Shown: positions 25,762 through 34,488, counted from the stretch's first letter. The stretch: DNA of 64,000 nt from Flavobacterium aquatile LMG 4008 = ATCC 11947 (GCF_000757385.1 NZ_JRHH01000001.1:578040-642039); one strand, 5' to 3'. Made by a program: numbers and translations. Notes: generated by a model not told the origin, from the sequence alone.

Positions 25762-26376
25762 TTATTTTTTGGAAAGAATTTCTTTTAAATCTTTAATTTG
25801 ATTTTCTAAATCGGTTATATATTTTTTTTGAGGTGCAAATGCTTCTTCAATTTCGGCTGCTGTGAATCTGGGTATTATATGTTGTGGACAATTCCAATCA
25901 TAGGCCTTAATATTAAAAACAATCATTCTTTCGGGTCTAAATTTATATTCGTCTGGCTTTAAAAATTCATACAATTTATCATCATCTTTGAGTTCAATAA
26001 TTTGAGCTTCGGCATAAATTTTTAACCTTGCTTTACGTGGATATGAAACCATAATTAGAGCAACTTTAGGATTATTTATTATGTTTCCAACAGAAATATA
26101 CTGACGATTACCAATAAAATCGACTATTCCAATGTTAGAGTCATTTATAATTTTTATAAAACCTTGCGGTCCACCTCTATGTTGTACATAAGGAAAATCG
26201 TTTTCACCATGAGTTGCCATATAAAAACTATCTTGTTGAGTAATAAACTCTATTTCATAATCGGTTAATCCATCAACATACGACATCTGTTCCATTCTTG
26301 CGTAGCTATTTCTACTGCCAATTTTTTCTTGCATTTTTTTAATAGTATTCGTAAATGCTGTTTCTAAGTAATTCAT
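25762..26376 (-). CDS. Pyridoxamine 5'-phosphate oxidase-fold flavoprotein
   Basis: 204 residues of the split-barrel flavin-binding fold. Markers are QQDSFYMATHGENDFPYVQHRGGPQGF (about 46-72) and GNRQYISVGNIINNPKVALIMVSYP, as in putative general-stress FMN or F420-type reductases of the PNPOx group. The C-terminal part has the RPERMIVFNIKAYDWNCPQHI segment common to the larger pyridoxamine-oxidase-like proteins, then a coiled C-terminus. It is probably an FMN-dependent oxidoreductase rather than a true PdxH. It belongs to the seven-gene operon. Confidence 0.8.
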   Translation of the reverse strand: MNYLETAFTNTIKKMQEKIGSRNSYARMEQMSYVDGLTDYEIEFITQQDSFYMATHGENDFPYVQHRGGPQGFIKIINDSNIGIVDFIGNRQYISVGNIINNPKVALIMVSYPRKARLKIYAEAQIIELKDDDKLYEFLKPDEYKFRPERMIVFNIKAYDWNCPQHIIPRFTAAEIEEAFAPQKKYITDLENQIKDLKEILSKK

Positions 26377-26419
26377 AAATAGGTTTTTATGTAAGTTTAA
26401 TTAAATTCAAAAATAGTAA

Positions 26420-27403
26420 TTACAGTTCTTGAATTTGCCTAATCATTTGGTTTGTAAATCCCCATTCGTTATCATACCAAGCCATTACTTTTACTAAGTC
26501 TCCATCGACTACTCGTGTCATTTCAAGATCTACTGTAGCAGCAAATGGACTTTTAATAATATCTGTTGAAACCAATGGTTCATCAGTTACCTCTACAACT
26601 TTATTGTAGCGAGTTGTTTTTGCTTCTTCAGTTAATATGGCATTGATTTCTGCTACGGTTGTTGGTTTCTCAGTTACAAAAGTAATATCTGATATAGATC
26701 CAATAGGAACAGGAACTCGTACAGCAATACCATCAAACTTGCCAACAAATTGAGGTAATGCCTTAGTTACTGCTATAGCGGCACCAGTTGCTGCAGGCGC
26801 CGAATTTACTCCGGCAGCTCTACCCATTCTAGGTTCTTTTTTGGAAGGTGCATCAACTAGTGTTTGCGATGCAGTGTAGGCGTGAGTTGTATTTAATATT
26901 GCTTTCTTAATACCAATTCGTCTTCCAAGAATTTCAATTATTGGACCAATATTATTAGTTGTACAACTTGCACATGAAAATATCGCAACCTTTCCTTCTT
27001 CGGTATTGACACCATGAACAATAGTTGGAGTATCTTTTGTAGGTCCAGAAATTACAACAAACTTTGCTCCAGCAACCAAATGTTTTTCAGCATCTGTTTT
27101 ATTTGTAAACAATCCTGTACTTTCTATAACCACTTCAACGCCCAAATTTTTCCATGGAAGTGCTGATGGATCTTTGATAGAAGTATACTTAATAGAATTT
27201 CCTTCAACAAAAATAGAATCTTCTTTATACTTTATTTCTTTTTCGTACTTTCCATAAATACTGTCTCTTTTAAGTAGGAAAACGGCATTTTCAATATCCA
27301 TTAGATCATTAATTCCTACCAATTCCAAACCCGGAGTATCCATGATGATTTTTAATGCTGCTCTACCAATTCGACCAAATCCATTAATTGCTATTTTTTT
27401 CAT
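26420..27403 (-). CDS. Glyceraldehyde-3-phosphate dehydrogenase, divergent isoform
   Basis: NAD-linked phosphorylating GAPDH fold, 327 residues. The Rossmann start is MKKIAINGFGRIGRAALK; Asp33 in GINDL fits NAD use. The catalytic Cys147 lies in CASCTTNN and the paired His in THAYTASQ near 174. It departs from glycolytic forms in SGPTKDTPTIVHGVN and in the DAPSKKEPRMGRAAG loop (usually DGPSKKDWRGGRAA), and is somewhat short. Sitting in a stress-type operon and not beside pgk or other glycolytic genes, it is probably a secondary isoform, possibly for another aldehyde or for oxidative stress. That role is inference. Confidence 0.85.
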   Translation of the reverse strand: MKKIAINGFGRIGRAALKIIMDTPGLELVGINDLMDIENAVFLLKRDSIYGKYEKEIKYKEDSIFVEGNSIKYTSIKDPSALPWKNLGVEVVIESTGLFTNKTDAEKHLVAGAKFVVISGPTKDTPTIVHGVNTEEGKVAIFSCASCTTNNIGPIIEILGRRIGIKKAILNTTHAYTASQTLVDAPSKKEPRMGRAAGVNSAPAATGAAIAVTKALPQFVGKFDGIAVRVPVPIGSISDITFVTEKPTTVAEINAILTEEAKTTRYNKVVEVTDEPLVSTDIIKSPFAATVDLEMTRVVDGDLVKVMAWYDNEWGFTNQMIRQIQEL

Positions 27404-27428
27404 AACTTGATTATTTTGAATGTTTTGA

Positions 27429-28190
27429 TTATAAATTTAAAAAATAAAGAGTCACTATTGCACCTATAACACTTAAAATTTTTTTGACAACGGTCAAGTT
27501 TATTTTTGGTTCAAATTTTTTTCCGAGATTTCCGCCTATGATGCATCCAGCTATCATAATTGTAGCGTATGGCCAGTAAATCAATCCACTCCAAACATAA
27601 ACAAGTATTGCAATTCCATTGTTAACTAATAGTATTAAAATAATTAATGCCTCAAGATTGGTTTTATTTTTTACGCCATAAAAACTATATAAAGCAAAAA
27701 TTAACATACCTAAAGCTGCACCAAAATAACCTCCATAAATACCCAATAAAAAAAGAGGAATTAATTGCCAGTGTGAGTATTTGAAATTTTTTTTATCTTC
27801 AAATAGTGAATTAATGTAAATTAGAATTTGATGATAAAAAGCAAATAAAAACCAAGAAAAGAGTAATAAATAGGGTGCGATTTTTTTAAAAATTTCTTGA
27901 GATAAGGTTGCAAGTAAAAATGCCCCAATAAAACCACCAATTGCAGAAATAAAAACCATAAATTGTATGTTTTTTTTTGATATTTCATGATTTCTTTTGT
28001 TGATTTCTGATGTTGCAATTTGCTCAGACCAAAGAATCATTGCAGTTGTTGAATTACCTATTACTGGCTGGATTCCATTATAAATTAGGCTTGGAAATAC
28101 AATAAACCACGCGCCACTAATTGTTTTATTTAATACTCCACCAATTATTGCGATAATAAATAAAAAAATAAATTCAAGATATGTACTCAT
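27429..28190 (-). CDS. TauE/SafE-family (TSUP) membrane transporter
   Basis: Inner-membrane permease of 253 residues with about eight hydrophobic segments in two similar halves, as usual for the family. Typical signatures are IIGGVLNKTISGAWFIVFPSLI near the N-terminus and GGYFGAALGMLIFALYSF in the second half. Characterised relatives export sulfite, sulfoacetate or other organosulfur anions, but many substrates are unknown. It lies between the GAPDH and hydrolase genes with gaps of 25 and 7 bases, so it is part of the operon and may move its product. Confidence 0.85.
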   Translation of the reverse strand: MSTYLEFIFLFIIAIIGGVLNKTISGAWFIVFPSLIYNGIQPVIGNSTTAMILWSEQIATSEINKRNHEISKKNIQFMVFISAIGGFIGAFLLATLSQEIFKKIAPYLLLFSWFLFAFYHQILIYINSLFEDKKNFKYSHWQLIPLFLLGIYGGYFGAALGMLIFALYSFYGVKNKTNLEALIILILLVNNGIAILVYVWSGLIYWPYATIMIAGCIIGGNLGKKFEPKINLTVVKKILSVIGAIVTLYFLNL

Positions 28191-28197
28191 ACAATAA

Positions 28198-29082
28198 TCA
28201 ATTAAAGTTTAAGTTCCAGTAGTTTATTATTTCCTCTTGTATTGCATCTCCAAACTCTTCGAGGGCAAAATGTCCTGTGGGATAAAATACCAGTTTTGAA
28301 TAAATTAAATCTTTCGCTAGCGATTGTGCTCCTTCTTTGTTAAATACTTCATCATTTTCGCCCCAAACTATTAAGGTTATTGGTTGGAGTTTTTTTATGA
28401 AATTTTGCCAAACTTGATATAATGTGATGTTATTTTTATAATCCTTCTTTAATTCTATTTGAATTTGTAGAACGCCATCTCTGTTTATTAATAGTTGGTC
28501 TAATGAGTAGGTTTCGAATGCTATTTTAGAAACATTTTGAACACCATTTAAATATTCCCATTTTATATAATCTAACTCGAAATATTTCTTTAATTTAAGA
28601 TTACTTTCAATTGTATCATGCATAAGTAATTTACCAATATCTTTTAACACATTTCCAACTCCTTCGTTGTAAATAGTTCCGTTTTGAAAAATGAGCATCT
28701 CAATTATTTCTGGACGCTTTGTGAAAAGACGCATTAAAATTGGTGCACCATAATCAAATAGATAAAAACTAGCTTTATTGATATTCAATTTTCGGAGGAA
28801 TTTTGAAATCAAATCAGAATAATTTTCAAAACTATATTTAAATGCAGCAGGGCTCGGAATATCACTAAATCCAAATCCAGGTAAATCTGGAGCAATAACA
28901 TGAAAATGTTGAGATAAGTTTGGAATTACATTTCTAAACATGTGTGATGAAGCCGGAAAACCATGTAGTAAAAATAGCACTGGATTGCCAATTTGTCCAG
29001 CTTCACGGTAAGCGATTTTTACATCATCAATTAAAACATATTGATAACTTACTTTATTTAGTTTTTCATTACTTGAGTTCAT
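28198..29082 (-). CDS. Alpha/beta hydrolase with Asp nucleophile (copy 1)
   Basis: Hydrolase of the haloalkane dehalogenase/epoxide hydrolase branch, 294 residues. The oxyanion motif is [11 protein letters not shown] (40-50), the nucleophile Asp110 in YLFDYGAP, an acid in WGENDE near 247, and the base His in [11 protein letters not shown] near 276. The use of Asp rather than Ser at the elbow separates it from esterases. It lacks the Trp that follows the nucleophile in most haloalkane dehalogenases (Tyr111 here), so dehalogenation is uncertain. It overlaps the DUF1348 gene by 4 bases (ATGA). Copies 2 and 3 are at 30091 and 32859. Confidence 0.82.
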   Translation of the reverse strand: MNSSNEKLNKVSYQYVLIDDVKIAYREAGQIGNPVLFLLHGFPASSHMFRNVIPNLSQHFHVIAPDLPGFGFSDIPSPAAFKYSFENYSDLISKFLRKLNINKASFYLFDYGAPILMRLFTKRPEIIEMLIFQNGTIYNEGVGNVLKDIGKLLMHDTIESNLKLKKYFELDYIKWEYLNGVQNVSKIAFETYSLDQLLINRDGVLQIQIELKKDYKNNITLYQVWQNFIKKLQPITLIVWGENDEVFNKEGAQSLAKDLIYSKLVFYPTGHFALEEFGDAIQEEIINYWNLNFN

Positions 29083-29498
29083 AAATCTTTGAATTTCCTA
29101 TCTTTTTCTTGAATTTCCAAATCATTAATACTAGCAAATCGCCTTTTCATTAATCCGTTTTCATTGAACTCCCAATTTTCATTACCATATGCTCTAAACC
29201 ATTTTCCTTGTTCATTTTGGTACTCATATTCAAATCGAACTGCTATTCTATTTTCTGTATGAGCCCAATATTCTTTCTTTAGTTTATAGTTTCTTTCTTT
29301 TTTCCATTTTCTTGTTAAAAAAGTAACAATTTCCTCACGACCATTAATGAATTCTGATCGATTACGCCATTCACTGTCGATAGTGTATGCCTTAGAAACT
29401 CTTTCTGGATCTTGACTGTTCCAAGCATCTTCTGCTAATTGTATTTTTTCTAATGCTGTTTCTAAAGTAAAAGGAGGTATAGGATATTTTTTTTCCAT
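29079..29498 (-). CDS. DUF1348 protein, NTF2/SnoaL-like fold
   Basis: 139 residues, matching the DUF1348 pattern throughout ([27 protein letters not shown], then [22 protein letters not shown] and the ending [11 protein letters not shown]). NTF2-like folds form a conical pocket used by isomerases, hydratases and binding proteins; this subgroup has no known activity. It is the first gene of the seven-gene operon and overlaps the following hydrolase by 4 bases, suggesting that the two work on the same compound. Confidence 0.85.
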   Translation of the reverse strand: MEKKYPIPPFTLETALEKIQLAEDAWNSQDPERVSKAYTIDSEWRNRSEFINGREEIVTFLTRKWKKERNYKLKKEYWAHTENRIAVRFEYEYQNEQGKWFRAYGNENWEFNENGLMKRRFASINDLEIQEKDRKFKDL

Positions 29499-29637
29499 GA
29501 TTAATAATTTCTAATATTTTTGAATTTTATATCACATTACAACCAAATTTATTGCTATTATAATATAATCTTTAACTCAATGAAGAAATAGTGCAGTGTG
29601 ATTTGAAAGTTAAGATTTATAAATAATAATATTAAAA

Positions 29638-30030
29638 TCACTGACGAGCAACAATCTTTATTTCTATTAATTGCCCAGGAAGAGCCAATCCAGTTACAAC
29701 TACAATTGTACTAGCAATTCTCATTGGATCGGGATAGAATTTATACCCCAATTTTTTTCTACACTCAAAGGCAGATGCCATATCAATGACATAAATTACT
29801 TCTTCTACAATATCGTCTGGATTCATATTAAAGCCTTTTAACAGTTTTCCAATATTAGCATAGGTTTGTCGCATTTGATTTTCCATTCCTTCAAGTAATG
29901 AACCTTTGTCGTCATGACCTAATTGACCAGATATCCATACAAAATCTTTGTGTTGTACTGCTTGAGCATAACCATATTCTTTTTCCCAAGGCATATTTAG
30001 TGCCTGATATTTTTTAGTATCGTTTAACAT
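29638..30030 (-). CDS. RidA-family (YjgF) protein
   Basis: 130 residues of the Rid family, which hydrolyses reactive enamines and imines. The central VWISGQLGHDDKG and C-terminal MRIASTIVVVTGLALPGQLIEIK (quoted in part) are the family strands; the Arg that binds the substrate carboxylate lies in the latter. The family's usual Cys/Glu pattern is changed, so it may be a Rid2-7 type rather than true RidA. It sits 60 bases after hydrolase copy 2, on the same strand. Confidence 0.85.
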   Translation of the reverse strand: MLNDTKKYQALNMPWEKEYGYAQAVQHKDFVWISGQLGHDDKGSLLEGMENQMRQTYANIGKLLKGFNMNPDDIVEEVIYVIDMASAFECRKKLGYKFYPDPMRIASTIVVVTGLALPGQLIEIKIVARQ

Positions 30031-30090
30031 AATTTTAAATTTTTAGTTTTGTAAAATCATTATAATATTTTGTCATTGAAAAGATTTGAT

Positions 30091-30957
30091 TTATTTTACA
30101 ACTTTTCTTTTAAGAAAATTTCCAATCAATACACCAATTTCTACTCCAAAACTTTCAAGAGCAAAATGTCCTGTATCAAAAAGATGAAATTCTATGTTTT
30201 TTAAATCTTTTTTAAAAGCTTCAGCACCAACTCCTGGAAATATATAATCATTTTTTCCATATACTATAAGCGTTTCGGGCTGATATTTTCTAAAATACTC
30301 TTGCCATTGTGGATATAATTTTACGTTAGTTTGATAGTCATAAAACATTTGAAGTTGGATAGCTCCGTTTTCTGGCCGTTCTAGATGTCTTAAATCAAGT
30401 TCCCAATTATCGGGTGAAATCAAGTTTGTATCAGGAACACTATGTGTATACTGCCATTTTAATCCATCAGGACTATGAAATCCTTTTAAAGTTTCTTCAG
30501 CCTCTTTATTGTTTCTATCGTTCCAGTACACTTTAATTGGATCCCAAAAAGTTTCTAATCCTTCTTCATATGCACAACCATTTTGGATAATTAAAGTGTC
30601 AATTTTTTCTGGACTTGCACTAGCAATTCTAAAACCAATAGGTGCGCCATAATCCATTAAATACAAGCTATATTTTTGAATATCTAACTCTTTAAGTAGC
30701 GAAGTCATTAATGCCGCCATATTTTCAAATGTATAGCTAAATTCTGCCATCGGTGGTTGCTCACTTCTGCCATATCCAGGATAATCGGGAGCAATTAAAT
30801 GATAGTTATCTGACAAGTCATTTATCAAATTTCTAAACATGTGTGATGAGGTTGGATAGCCATGTAATAATAATAAAGTAGGTTTATTTCTGTCACCTGC
30901 TTCTCTGTAAAAAATTTCTACTCCATTGATTTTCTTTGTGTGATAATTTGTTTTCAT
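30091..30957 (-). CDS. Alpha/beta hydrolase with Asp nucleophile (copy 2)
   Basis: Paralogue of the hydrolase genes at 28198 and 32859, 288 residues. HGYPTSSHMFR (32-42), nucleophile Asp102 in YLMDYGAPIG, acid in YGKNDYIFPG near 238, base His in FDTGHFALESFG near 270. As in the others, the residue after Asp is Tyr. It is followed by the RidA-like gene. The substrate is unknown; the family includes haloalkane dehalogenases and epoxide hydrolases. Confidence 0.85.
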   Translation of the reverse strand: MKTNYHTKKINGVEIFYREAGDRNKPTLLLLHGYPTSSHMFRNLINDLSDNYHLIAPDYPGYGRSEQPPMAEFSYTFENMAALMTSLLKELDIQKYSLYLMDYGAPIGFRIASASPEKIDTLIIQNGCAYEEGLETFWDPIKVYWNDRNNKEAEETLKGFHSPDGLKWQYTHSVPDTNLISPDNWELDLRHLERPENGAIQLQMFYDYQTNVKLYPQWQEYFRKYQPETLIVYGKNDYIFPGVGAEAFKKDLKNIEFHLFDTGHFALESFGVEIGVLIGNFLKRKVVK

Positions 30958-31128
30958 GATTATTTTTTTAATTAATTATTAAATTGATATTACAAAGATG
31001 CTTAGCTTTATACCTAATCTAGTAAACATATTTTCCCGATAGGTTGACTATTTTTCCTTAGTAATAGTTTGTATTATAGAAATGTAATTTTGGTATAACT
31101 AATTGATTGTCATATTATTAATAGTATT

Positions 31129-31992
31129 TTAATTGACTTTTAGACTACTGACAACAGCATTAGATGTATATCTAACTCTCTCACGATATTGAATTGGAGA
31201 CAATCCTTCTTTATTTTTAAAAAATCTACTAAAAGTTTGGATGTCTTCATATCCTAATTCGTAGGCAATTTCTTTTATTGATTTGGTAGTATCATAAATT
31301 TGTTTACGAGCGTGAACCATTATTCGTTCATGAATTATGTCAGTAGGAGTTTTGTTAGACAATGATGAAAATATATTTGACAAAGTTTTAGGCGATTTAT
31401 TCAACATTGAAGCATAAAAAGCTACATTGTGGTGTTTAGAAAAATAATTTTCAACTAGAAAACTAAATTCTTTAATAATGTTTGATTTTCTATTTTCAGA
31501 TGTTACTCTATTTTCTTTTTTTAATTTTCTGGTGCAAAGTATAATGATACGTTTTAATATCGATTGCAACATTGCATGTTGAAGGCTATCTTTAGATTTC
31601 ATCTCTTCGCAGAAGGTATCCCATGAATTTTCAAAAGTGATTAACTCATCTATATTAATCGATATTATTGGCAGACTTAATGCATTAAAAAAAATAGCTC
31701 CCTTTAGTTCATTTTCTACTTCATCAGCAATTTGACTAAAGAATGGAAGGTTAAATTTTATTAATCGAGCAGATTCAAAATTTAAATTTTCAACATCATG
31801 GTGTTTAGTTAATATAATAATATCATTTTTTAATAACTGATAACTAACTTGGTTAACAAAAATCTTCATTGTACATCCTCTATTCCAAACAAAAGTTACA
31901 TCAGTAGTTTTAAGTTCAAAAAAATTGTTATTATTTTTACTAGTAATCTCTAACAGACTTAAAAACTCAAAAGTATTTTTATTGTAAATCAT
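31129..31992 (-). CDS. AraC-family transcriptional regulator
   Basis: About 287 residues counted from the ATG at 31992 (MIYNKNTFEFL); an in-frame ATG at 32022 would add ten. The N-terminal half is a cupin-like sensing domain (VTFVWNRGCTMKIFVNQVSYQLL). The C-terminal ~100 residues are the double helix-turn-helix: FYASMLNKSPKTLSNIFSSL and SIKEIAYELGYEDIQTFSRFFKNKEGLSPIQYR (quoted as two motifs). It sits between copies 2 and 3 of the Asp-nucleophile hydrolase, and probably controls genes around it. A palindrome shared with the 15690 gene lies about 200 bases upstream. Confidence 0.87.
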   Translation of the reverse strand: MIYNKNTFEFLSLLEITSKNNNNFFELKTTDVTFVWNRGCTMKIFVNQVSYQLLKNDIIILTKHHDVENLNFESARLIKFNLPFFSQIADEVENELKGAIFFNALSLPIISINIDELITFENSWDTFCEEMKSKDSLQHAMLQSILKRIIILCTRKLKKENRVTSENRKSNIIKEFSFLVENYFSKHHNVAFYASMLNKSPKTLSNIFSSLSNKTPTDIIHERIMVHARKQIYDTTKSIKEIAYELGYEDIQTFSRFFKNKEGLSPIQYRERVRYTSNAVVSSLKVN

Positions 31993-32186
31993 AATGATTT
32001 GTTTTAATGTTTTTGTTATCACCTAGAATTGAGGTAAAAATGGCACTGTTTTTTAGGATCATAATGAATCTTGGAAGTGTTAATAATTGAAGTCCAAAAC
32101 ATATGCCAAAACATAAGCTGTTGAAAAACAATAATTTATGTCGATTAGTAAAATCGATTTGTAGCGAAATATCAATATTAAATAAA

Positions 32187-32204
32187 TCGTTCTCGATATA
32201 TCGT
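32187..32204 (-). promoter_or_regulatory. Second copy of the CGATATATCG palindromic motif
   Basis: ATCGTTCTCGATATATCG on the plus strand, one mismatch from 15526-15543, in the 400-base AT-rich gap (31993-32400) upstream of the AraC gene. Apart from this motif and a doubtful overlapping frame I see nothing in the gap. Confidence 0.35.
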
Positions 32205-32400
32205 GACAATAAACTCAATGAACAATGAAAACAACATTTCAAATCTATTAAAAAGCAATATTGATGATTATTGTAAAAAAAATAAGGACAGTGTGATATT
32301 GCTATTTGAATTATTTTGGAAATAAAATAGCAGTTGGTATTTGATAAATATTTTTTTATAGATTGATGATTTTGAGTCAAATTATCAATTTACTGAAAAA

Positions 32401-32745
32401 TCATTTTTTATAAAGTTCAATTTTTCTTCCATCAGGATCAGAAACTACAGTTAAAAAACCAAAATTTGTTAGTTCAGGTTTTGAAATTGTAATGTTATTA
32501 TCTTCTAAAAGTTTTAAAGTTTCTTCAAAGTTTTCAATTGCAAAACCTAATCTTAAATTTTGGACTGTTTCTAACTGATTTTTTGATAAAGGGTAAATTT
32601 CAAAAGCCAAACTTCCAATGGTTGCTGAATAATGAAATGGAGAATTATTGTGTTTATGAAACTGAAATTTTAGACCTAGTAAACTGTAAAAGTCAACGAG
32701 TCTTCTTTGGTTATTTGTTCTAATAACAATTAGTCTAATTTCCAT
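32401..32745 (-). CDS. VOC/glyoxalase-fold protein
   Basis: Single-module vicinal-oxygen-chelate protein of 114 residues: MEIRLIVIRTNNQRRLVDFYSLLGLKFQFHKH, then FEIYPLSKNQ and the ending VSDPDGRKIELYKK, the last being the usual strand with a metal-binding Glu (ELY). A His is not found at the usual N-terminal ligand position, so it may bind ligands without metal, as bleomycin-resistance-like proteins do. It is expected to form a dimer. Its function is unknown; it may be an electrophile-handling protein like its neighbours. Confidence 0.8.
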   Translation of the reverse strand: MEIRLIVIRTNNQRRLVDFYSLLGLKFQFHKHNNSPFHYSATIGSLAFEIYPLSKNQLETVQNLRLGFAIENFEETLKLLEDNNITISKPELTNFGFLTVVSDPDGRKIELYKK

Positions 32746-32858
32746 TTTAAATACTATTACTATTGAAATTAATGATTTTAAAGCATTTCACTTTAAATTA
32801 AAAAGTTCACTTTATTGTAACATAAAGTGAACATAAAATAGTATCTGAATTAATAATT

Positions 32859-33722
32859 TTATTTTTTATTTTTCAAGATAAAGTTATCTATTAGTTTTGC
32901 TACATCTAAATGGTGTTCTTCTAAAATAAAGTGTCCACCATTAAAGAAATGAATTTCTGCTGAAGGTAAATCTTTTTTATAGGCATTTCCGCCTGCCTCA
33001 ATAAACATTTCATCATTTTTTCCCCAAACTACAAGTGCATGTGGTTTATGTTTTCTAAAATAGTGTTGCCATTCTTCATACTTACTAATATTACTACCAT
33101 AGTCTCTAAAAAGTGCTAATTGTATTTCATTATTTCCAGATCGATTGAGGTAATATTGATCCATTGAATAGCTGTCCGGGCTTATTTTTTTTGGATTATC
33201 GGCTCCATTTAGATATTGCCATTTTGTAGCATCCATCGATAAAAAGAAGCGTGCAGATTGTTCATTAGCCTCAGGATTTTCAATATAAGCAACTAATGGT
33301 TGCGCAGCAGTTCCAAATCCTTCTACATAGGAGTTGGCATTTTGAATAATCAATGATTGTATAAGTTCTGGACGACGACTAGCAATTCTAAATCCTACTG
33401 GACCGCCATAATCTTGAACATAAAGATTGATATCTTTAAGATCTAAAAGGTCTATAAAGCGCTCTATAATTAAAGAAATGTTGTCAAATGTATAATTGAG
33501 TTCATCTGTATTTGGTGAGTCACTTTGACCAAAACCTGGATAATCTGGCGCAATAATATAGTATTTATCTGAAAGGTCATTTATTAAATCACGAAACATA
33601 TGTGAAGAAGAAGGAAAACCATGTAATAAAAGTAAAGTAGGAAGATTTTCTGTGCCAACTTCACGGTAAAAAATAGATAGAGAATCAATTTCAATTTTTT
33701 TGTATAAAATTTGATTTTTCAT
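32859..33722 (-). CDS. Alpha/beta hydrolase with Asp nucleophile (copy 3)
   Basis: 287 residues, close in sequence to copy 2 throughout. HGFPSSSHMFR (34-44), nucleophile Asp104 in YVQDYGGPVG, acid in WGKNDEMF near 239, base His in FNGGHFILEEHH near 268. Gly replaces Ala in the DYGGP elbow, the closer match to known dehalogenase and fluoroacetate dehalogenase elbows. It is monocistronic. Three paralogues within 6 kb suggest local duplication and divergence. Confidence 0.85.
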   Translation of the reverse strand: MKNQILYKKIEIDSLSIFYREVGTENLPTLLLLHGFPSSSHMFRDLINDLSDKYYIIAPDYPGFGQSDSPNTDELNYTFDNISLIIERFIDLLDLKDINLYVQDYGGPVGFRIASRRPELIQSLIIQNANSYVEGFGTAAQPLVAYIENPEANEQSARFFLSMDATKWQYLNGADNPKKISPDSYSMDQYYLNRSGNNEIQLALFRDYGSNISKYEEWQHYFRKHKPHALVVWGKNDEMFIEAGGNAYKKDLPSAEIHFFNGGHFILEEHHLDVAKLIDNFILKNKK

Positions 33723-34109
33723 GATTTTTATATTATTTTGATAATTAAAACTTTAACTACTGATAATTGATTAATTTACTAGTCTTAATATTGTATTTAG
33801 GAATTAAAGTTTGATAAAGTCAATATTTTCATGCAGATATATTCCTTTTAAATTTTTCTAGATTGGAAATTTTGCATGAAAGTGACAACAAATTTAACCA
33901 AACTCGTAGGTATTGAACATGACACATTTTCCTAATTTGTTGGCAATTCTTCCTTAAAATAGTTTTTTAACTCAAAATTTGTAGTTACTTCTTAAATTGG
34001 ATTTTGCAGTGATTTTAAGTTCATTATAGTTTTTAGATTGATTTGCAGGTTTTTTTAACGAAAAAAAGTTCAAAGTTTTTTAATACAGAAATACAATATA
34101 AACTATTGT
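33723..34109. other. Intergenic gap before the tRNA cluster
   Basis: About 390 AT-rich bases between the hydrolase start and the tRNA terminator. I see no open frame with good codon use, no tRNA-like remnant and no clear repeat. Confidence 0.5.
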
Positions 34110-34151
34110 AAAAAAAATCCCCAAGCCACCATTTATAGTAGTTTGGGGATT
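34110..34151 (-). terminator. Terminator of the tRNA operon
   Basis: AATCCCCAA (34116-34124) and TTGGGGATT (34143-34151) form the stem; on the minus strand it is followed by a T-run (A-run at 34111-34117 on the plus strand). Confidence 0.8.
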
Positions 34152-34157
34152 AAAATG

Positions 34158-34240
34158 TGACCACGGTGGGATTTGAACCCACACGCCCTTTCGAGCACCA
34201 ACACCTCAAGCTGGCAAGTCTACCGTTTCTCCACGTGGCC
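34158..34240 (-). tRNA. tRNA-Leu (GAG)
   Basis: The minus strand folds as a class II tRNA of 83 bases without encoded CCA: acceptor GGCCACG/CGTGGTC, anticodon stem CCAGC/GTTGG, loop TTGAGGT with anticodon GAG, a variable arm (TGCTCGAAAGGGCG), and T-loop GTTCAAATC. Discriminator A is as expected for leucine. Confidence 0.95.
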
Positions 34241-34279
34241 TAAATAAAAAAAGTCAAGCAAAATGCTCGACTTTATTTG

Positions 34280-34352
34280 TGACCCGACTGGGGCTCGAAC
34301 CCAGGACCCCATCATTAAAAGTGATGTGCTCTACCAACTGAGCTATCGAGTC
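34280..34352 (-). tRNA. tRNA-Lys (TTT), copy 1
   Basis: 73-base cloverleaf on the minus strand: acceptor GACTCGA/TCGGGTC with one G-U pair, D-arm AGCTCAGTTGGTAGAGCA, anticodon loop CTTTTAA with anticodon TTT, T-loop GTTCGAGCC. It is identical to the next copy 39 bases upstream, evidence of a tandem duplication. Confidence 0.96.
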
Positions 34353-34391
34353 TTTGCGTTCAATAATTTTTTTAGACTTTGGTCAATTTTG

Positions 34392-34464
34392 TGACCCGAC
34401 TGGGGCTCGAACCCAGGACCCCATCATTAAAAGTGATGTGCTCTACCAACTGAGCTATCGAGTC
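34392..34464 (-). tRNA. tRNA-Lys (TTT), copy 2
   Basis: Base-for-base the same as the 34280 copy as far as I can read. It is the first gene of the Lys-Lys-Leu transcript, 24 bases after the promoter box. Confidence 0.96.
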
Positions 34465-34488
34465 ATAATCATTTCTTGAACGCGGGTG

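Noticed and set aside
31979..32380. 133-codon minus-strand frame upstream of the AraC gene
   Set aside because: It is rich in Cys, His, Phe and Ile with no domain pattern, overlaps the AraC start, and looks like translated AT-rich spacer.
34158..34464. Repeated tRNA segments considered as attachment sites
   Set aside because: The repeats are full functional tRNA genes; no partial tRNA end is found at the far side of the accessory region.
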